64,000 bases of DNA, taken from assembly GCF_014697125.1 (NCBI RefSeq), contig NZ_JACJRG010000007.1, positions 62,001 to 126,000 on the forward strand, written 5' to 3'. The notes under the pieces are model-generated. The model was given only the letters and a program-made list of their open reading frames with translations. It was not told the DNA's origin and searched no databases. This document shows, one piece after another, positions 63,601 to 64,000 of this stretch. This DNA comes from Anabaena minutissima FACHB-250 (GTDB lineage: Bacteria; Cyanobacteriota; Cyanobacteriia; Cyanobacteriales; Nostocaceae). Each line of letters begins with the position of its first letter. Position 1 is the stretch's first letter. The position numbers and the translations under genes were made by a program.

Positions 63601-64000
63601 ATAATTTAGATTTAGTATTAGACATTTTTGTCAAATCAGGCTTAGTAGTTTTGCTACCAGAAAACCCAACTGACCGTTATCAACTAGTACATGACTATTT
63701 AGCCAACTTTATCCACCAGCAACAAGAACCTAAGTTAAAGCAGGTGATGGCGGAACTGCAAAAAGAGAGAGAACAAAGAAAACAAAGTGAAGCTAAACTG
63801 AATAAATTTCTCAAACGCGCTTTGTTTGGTTCGGTAGCCGCAGGTATAGGAATGGCTATTTTGACTACTTTAGCAGTGCGATCGGCTGACGATGCACAAA
63901 GAGAAAAACAAAACGCTGAAGCCAATGAAATTAACGCCTTGAATAATTCTTCAGAAGCGTTTTTTGTATCTGATAAACATCGAGATGCTTTGATAGAAGC
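60642..64000 (+). CDS. Giant STAND-type NTPase with TPR-like region, cut by the window end
   Basis: At least 1119 codons, open through the window end. Residues 1-180 form an N-terminal domain (SVAQLAWAIENSVGQFKLIL; VVWIDDAIYQQLIQVAPDLE). A TPR-like helical region follows (about 225-510), then an nSTAND1-type NTPase: Walker A GQSGVGKSSLVNAGL (548 onward), Walker B VLVFDQFEEFF (about 735-745) and ILSLRVDYIHYLLE. The end shows a coiled coil and a hydrophobic helix (about 1058-1078), usually followed by WD40 repeats or a further sensor. Three tracts are encoded by intergenic-type repeats kept in frame: about 195-223, 597-711 and 941-983. It is likely co-transcribed with the upstream ATPase gene. 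Confidence 0.85.
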   Translation, partial: MSQQQPEDNLINSDRSVAQLAWAIENSVGQFKLILARCNYSKLRDRLIARLQEICQVEIQVLVVQQSHRTLFTAIQETFGENISGCVMVVGLEAVQDLSQMLTAANQVREEFRKHFNFPLVVWIDDAIYQQLIQVAPDLESWAITKSFDINQQELTDFIITIAHKWFNNQLNLNFYEYLKLETELTAAQKELINEENPSPNLSPKSREAFPVPPSLLGKGVRGLGQYPNLEINAFIESLLGLTKQINNQKDAAIQHYQTALTLWQQNNNLEWQIKILGEKAFCAYLEAIKQQDKEHLAWQATRQYIAEYIQLSTQINRPDIIANSLNKLGDILQELELLQQLKTFAEQSLSIHQTNNRLRELARDYGFLAEVALAEEDWKQAIYLVKQALEIIPTIPSQSLDHRLAKSVQTYDLNLYKFILSRAQYRLGNTQDAIHNLETAKDGANPQEDVRLYIDILNQLQQFYFEQKQYLKAYNIKQQRRSIEQQFGLRAFVGAGRLEASRQTFVETLYTTSNISPEISASGRQLDVERLVERLNNDDYKLIVIHGQSGVGKSSLVNAGLVPALQQQSIRAKDNLVIVMRVYTNWVEELGRLLEAGSRGQGAGSREQESRGIKRDSSTAEVHSSSSEVHSSASEPKDSCFEHQTPSSELESSHLELESSHLEPESSHLEPESSHLEPEHSHLEPEHSHLEPEHSHSNLNSFASPLLPCSPAPLLPHSLLNSLREKEQRNLRTVLVFDQFEEFFFVYTEPAQRQQFFEFLGSCLEVLSAKVILSLRVDYIHYLLECNDLPNFQIIANDILSNNVLYKLGNFSPDDTKSIIQRLTANTSFRLEPALVDAMVDDLAGDFGEVRPIELQVVGAQLQAENITTLEKYRQFGTKQDLVQHYLNEVVYDCGEENQQLAEIVLFLLTDERGTRPLKTRVELERDLQQYFSASDVESGEIPPTPLKKGGKFWQFSPTSLTKWSNVLKVPLFKGDLGGSDDLCIDNLDLVLDIFVKSGLVVLLPENPTDRYQLVHDYLANFIHQQQEPKLKQVMAELQKEREQRKQSEAKLNKFLKRALFGSVAAGIGMAILTTLAVRSADDAQREKQNAEANEINALNNSSEAFFVSDKHRDALIE
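62589..62735. repeat. 21-bp tandem repeat inside the STAND gene, seven units
   Basis: Seven tandem 21-bp units, each encoding a seven-residue unit of the type E-P-E-S-S-H-L or E-P-E-H-S-H-L. The frame is kept by the length of 21. The third to seventh units become more alike, then change S to H together, which shows stepwise expansion. It lies between Walker A and Walker B and is flanked by GCAGGGA-type (62430-62470) and CCCCTGCT-type (62755-62790) heptamer tracts. Confidence 0.93.

Noticed and set aside
1..64000. tRNA, rRNA and known small RNA genes
   Set aside because: I looked for T-loop sequences (GTTCRAATC with pairing arms) and other hallmarks and found none that fold. A covariance-model scan could still find a weak one.

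Overview
This window comes from a filamentous, probably heterocyst-forming cyanobacterium of the Nostoc/Anabaena group. The evidence is the very frequent HIP1 octamer (GCGATCGC), the photosystem I assembly gene ycf3, the pentose-phosphate cluster fbp-tal-zwf-opcA, many cyanobacterial DUF families (DUF1822, DUF928, DUF2993), and dense families of short heptamer and hairpin repeats between genes. I saw no rRNA, tRNA or CRISPR array.

Layout. 1-5.8 kb: a coiled-coil protein, surE with an M48-like gene, a broken AAA-like ATPase gene beside a transposase remnant, a MITE-like element and a DUF427 gene. 6.2-14.2 kb: a P2-type cation ATPase closely followed by a divergent MetK paralogue, then a NarL-type two-component pair. 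14.5-18.8 kb: a CVNH-like secreted protein, a ferric-reductase-like membrane protein and two duplicated GTPases. 18.9-31.7 kb: mixed housekeeping and stress genes (hemerythrin, two GSTs, SRAP/YedK, ycf3, gatC, chaB, an HPF/cold-shock fusion, a phosphoribosyltransferase, an RnfD-like protein, DUF2330). 32.0-40.0 kb: a same-strand signalling block of sigma factor, exported TPR-CHAT protease, DUF1822, CHAT-CHASE2 and DUF928. 40.1-44.6 kb: acetyltransferase, glycosyltransferase, an unknown gene and a Ser/Thr kinase. 45.0-50.6 kb: opcA, zwf, tal and fbp on the minus strand. 51-59 kb: RRM protein, TPR protein, queA, yraN, a lumenal pentapeptide protein and a large SPFH protein. 59.2-64 kb: a P-loop ATPase followed by a very large STAND-type NTPase that runs off the window end.

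The best candidates for a poorly described system are: (i) the sigma/CHAT/CHASE2 block, which has the parts for a protease-controlled transcription switch across the cytoplasmic membrane; (ii) the ATPase plus STAND pair at the right end, which looks like a sensor or defence machine; (iii) the cation-pump/MetK-like pair; and (iv) the duplicated GTPases. A theme across the window is that short intergenic repeats have entered genes. They supply C-terminal tails, sit in frame inside QueA and the STAND protein, and lie at the frameshift of the AAA gene.

All family calls rest on reading motifs by eye. No database search was run.
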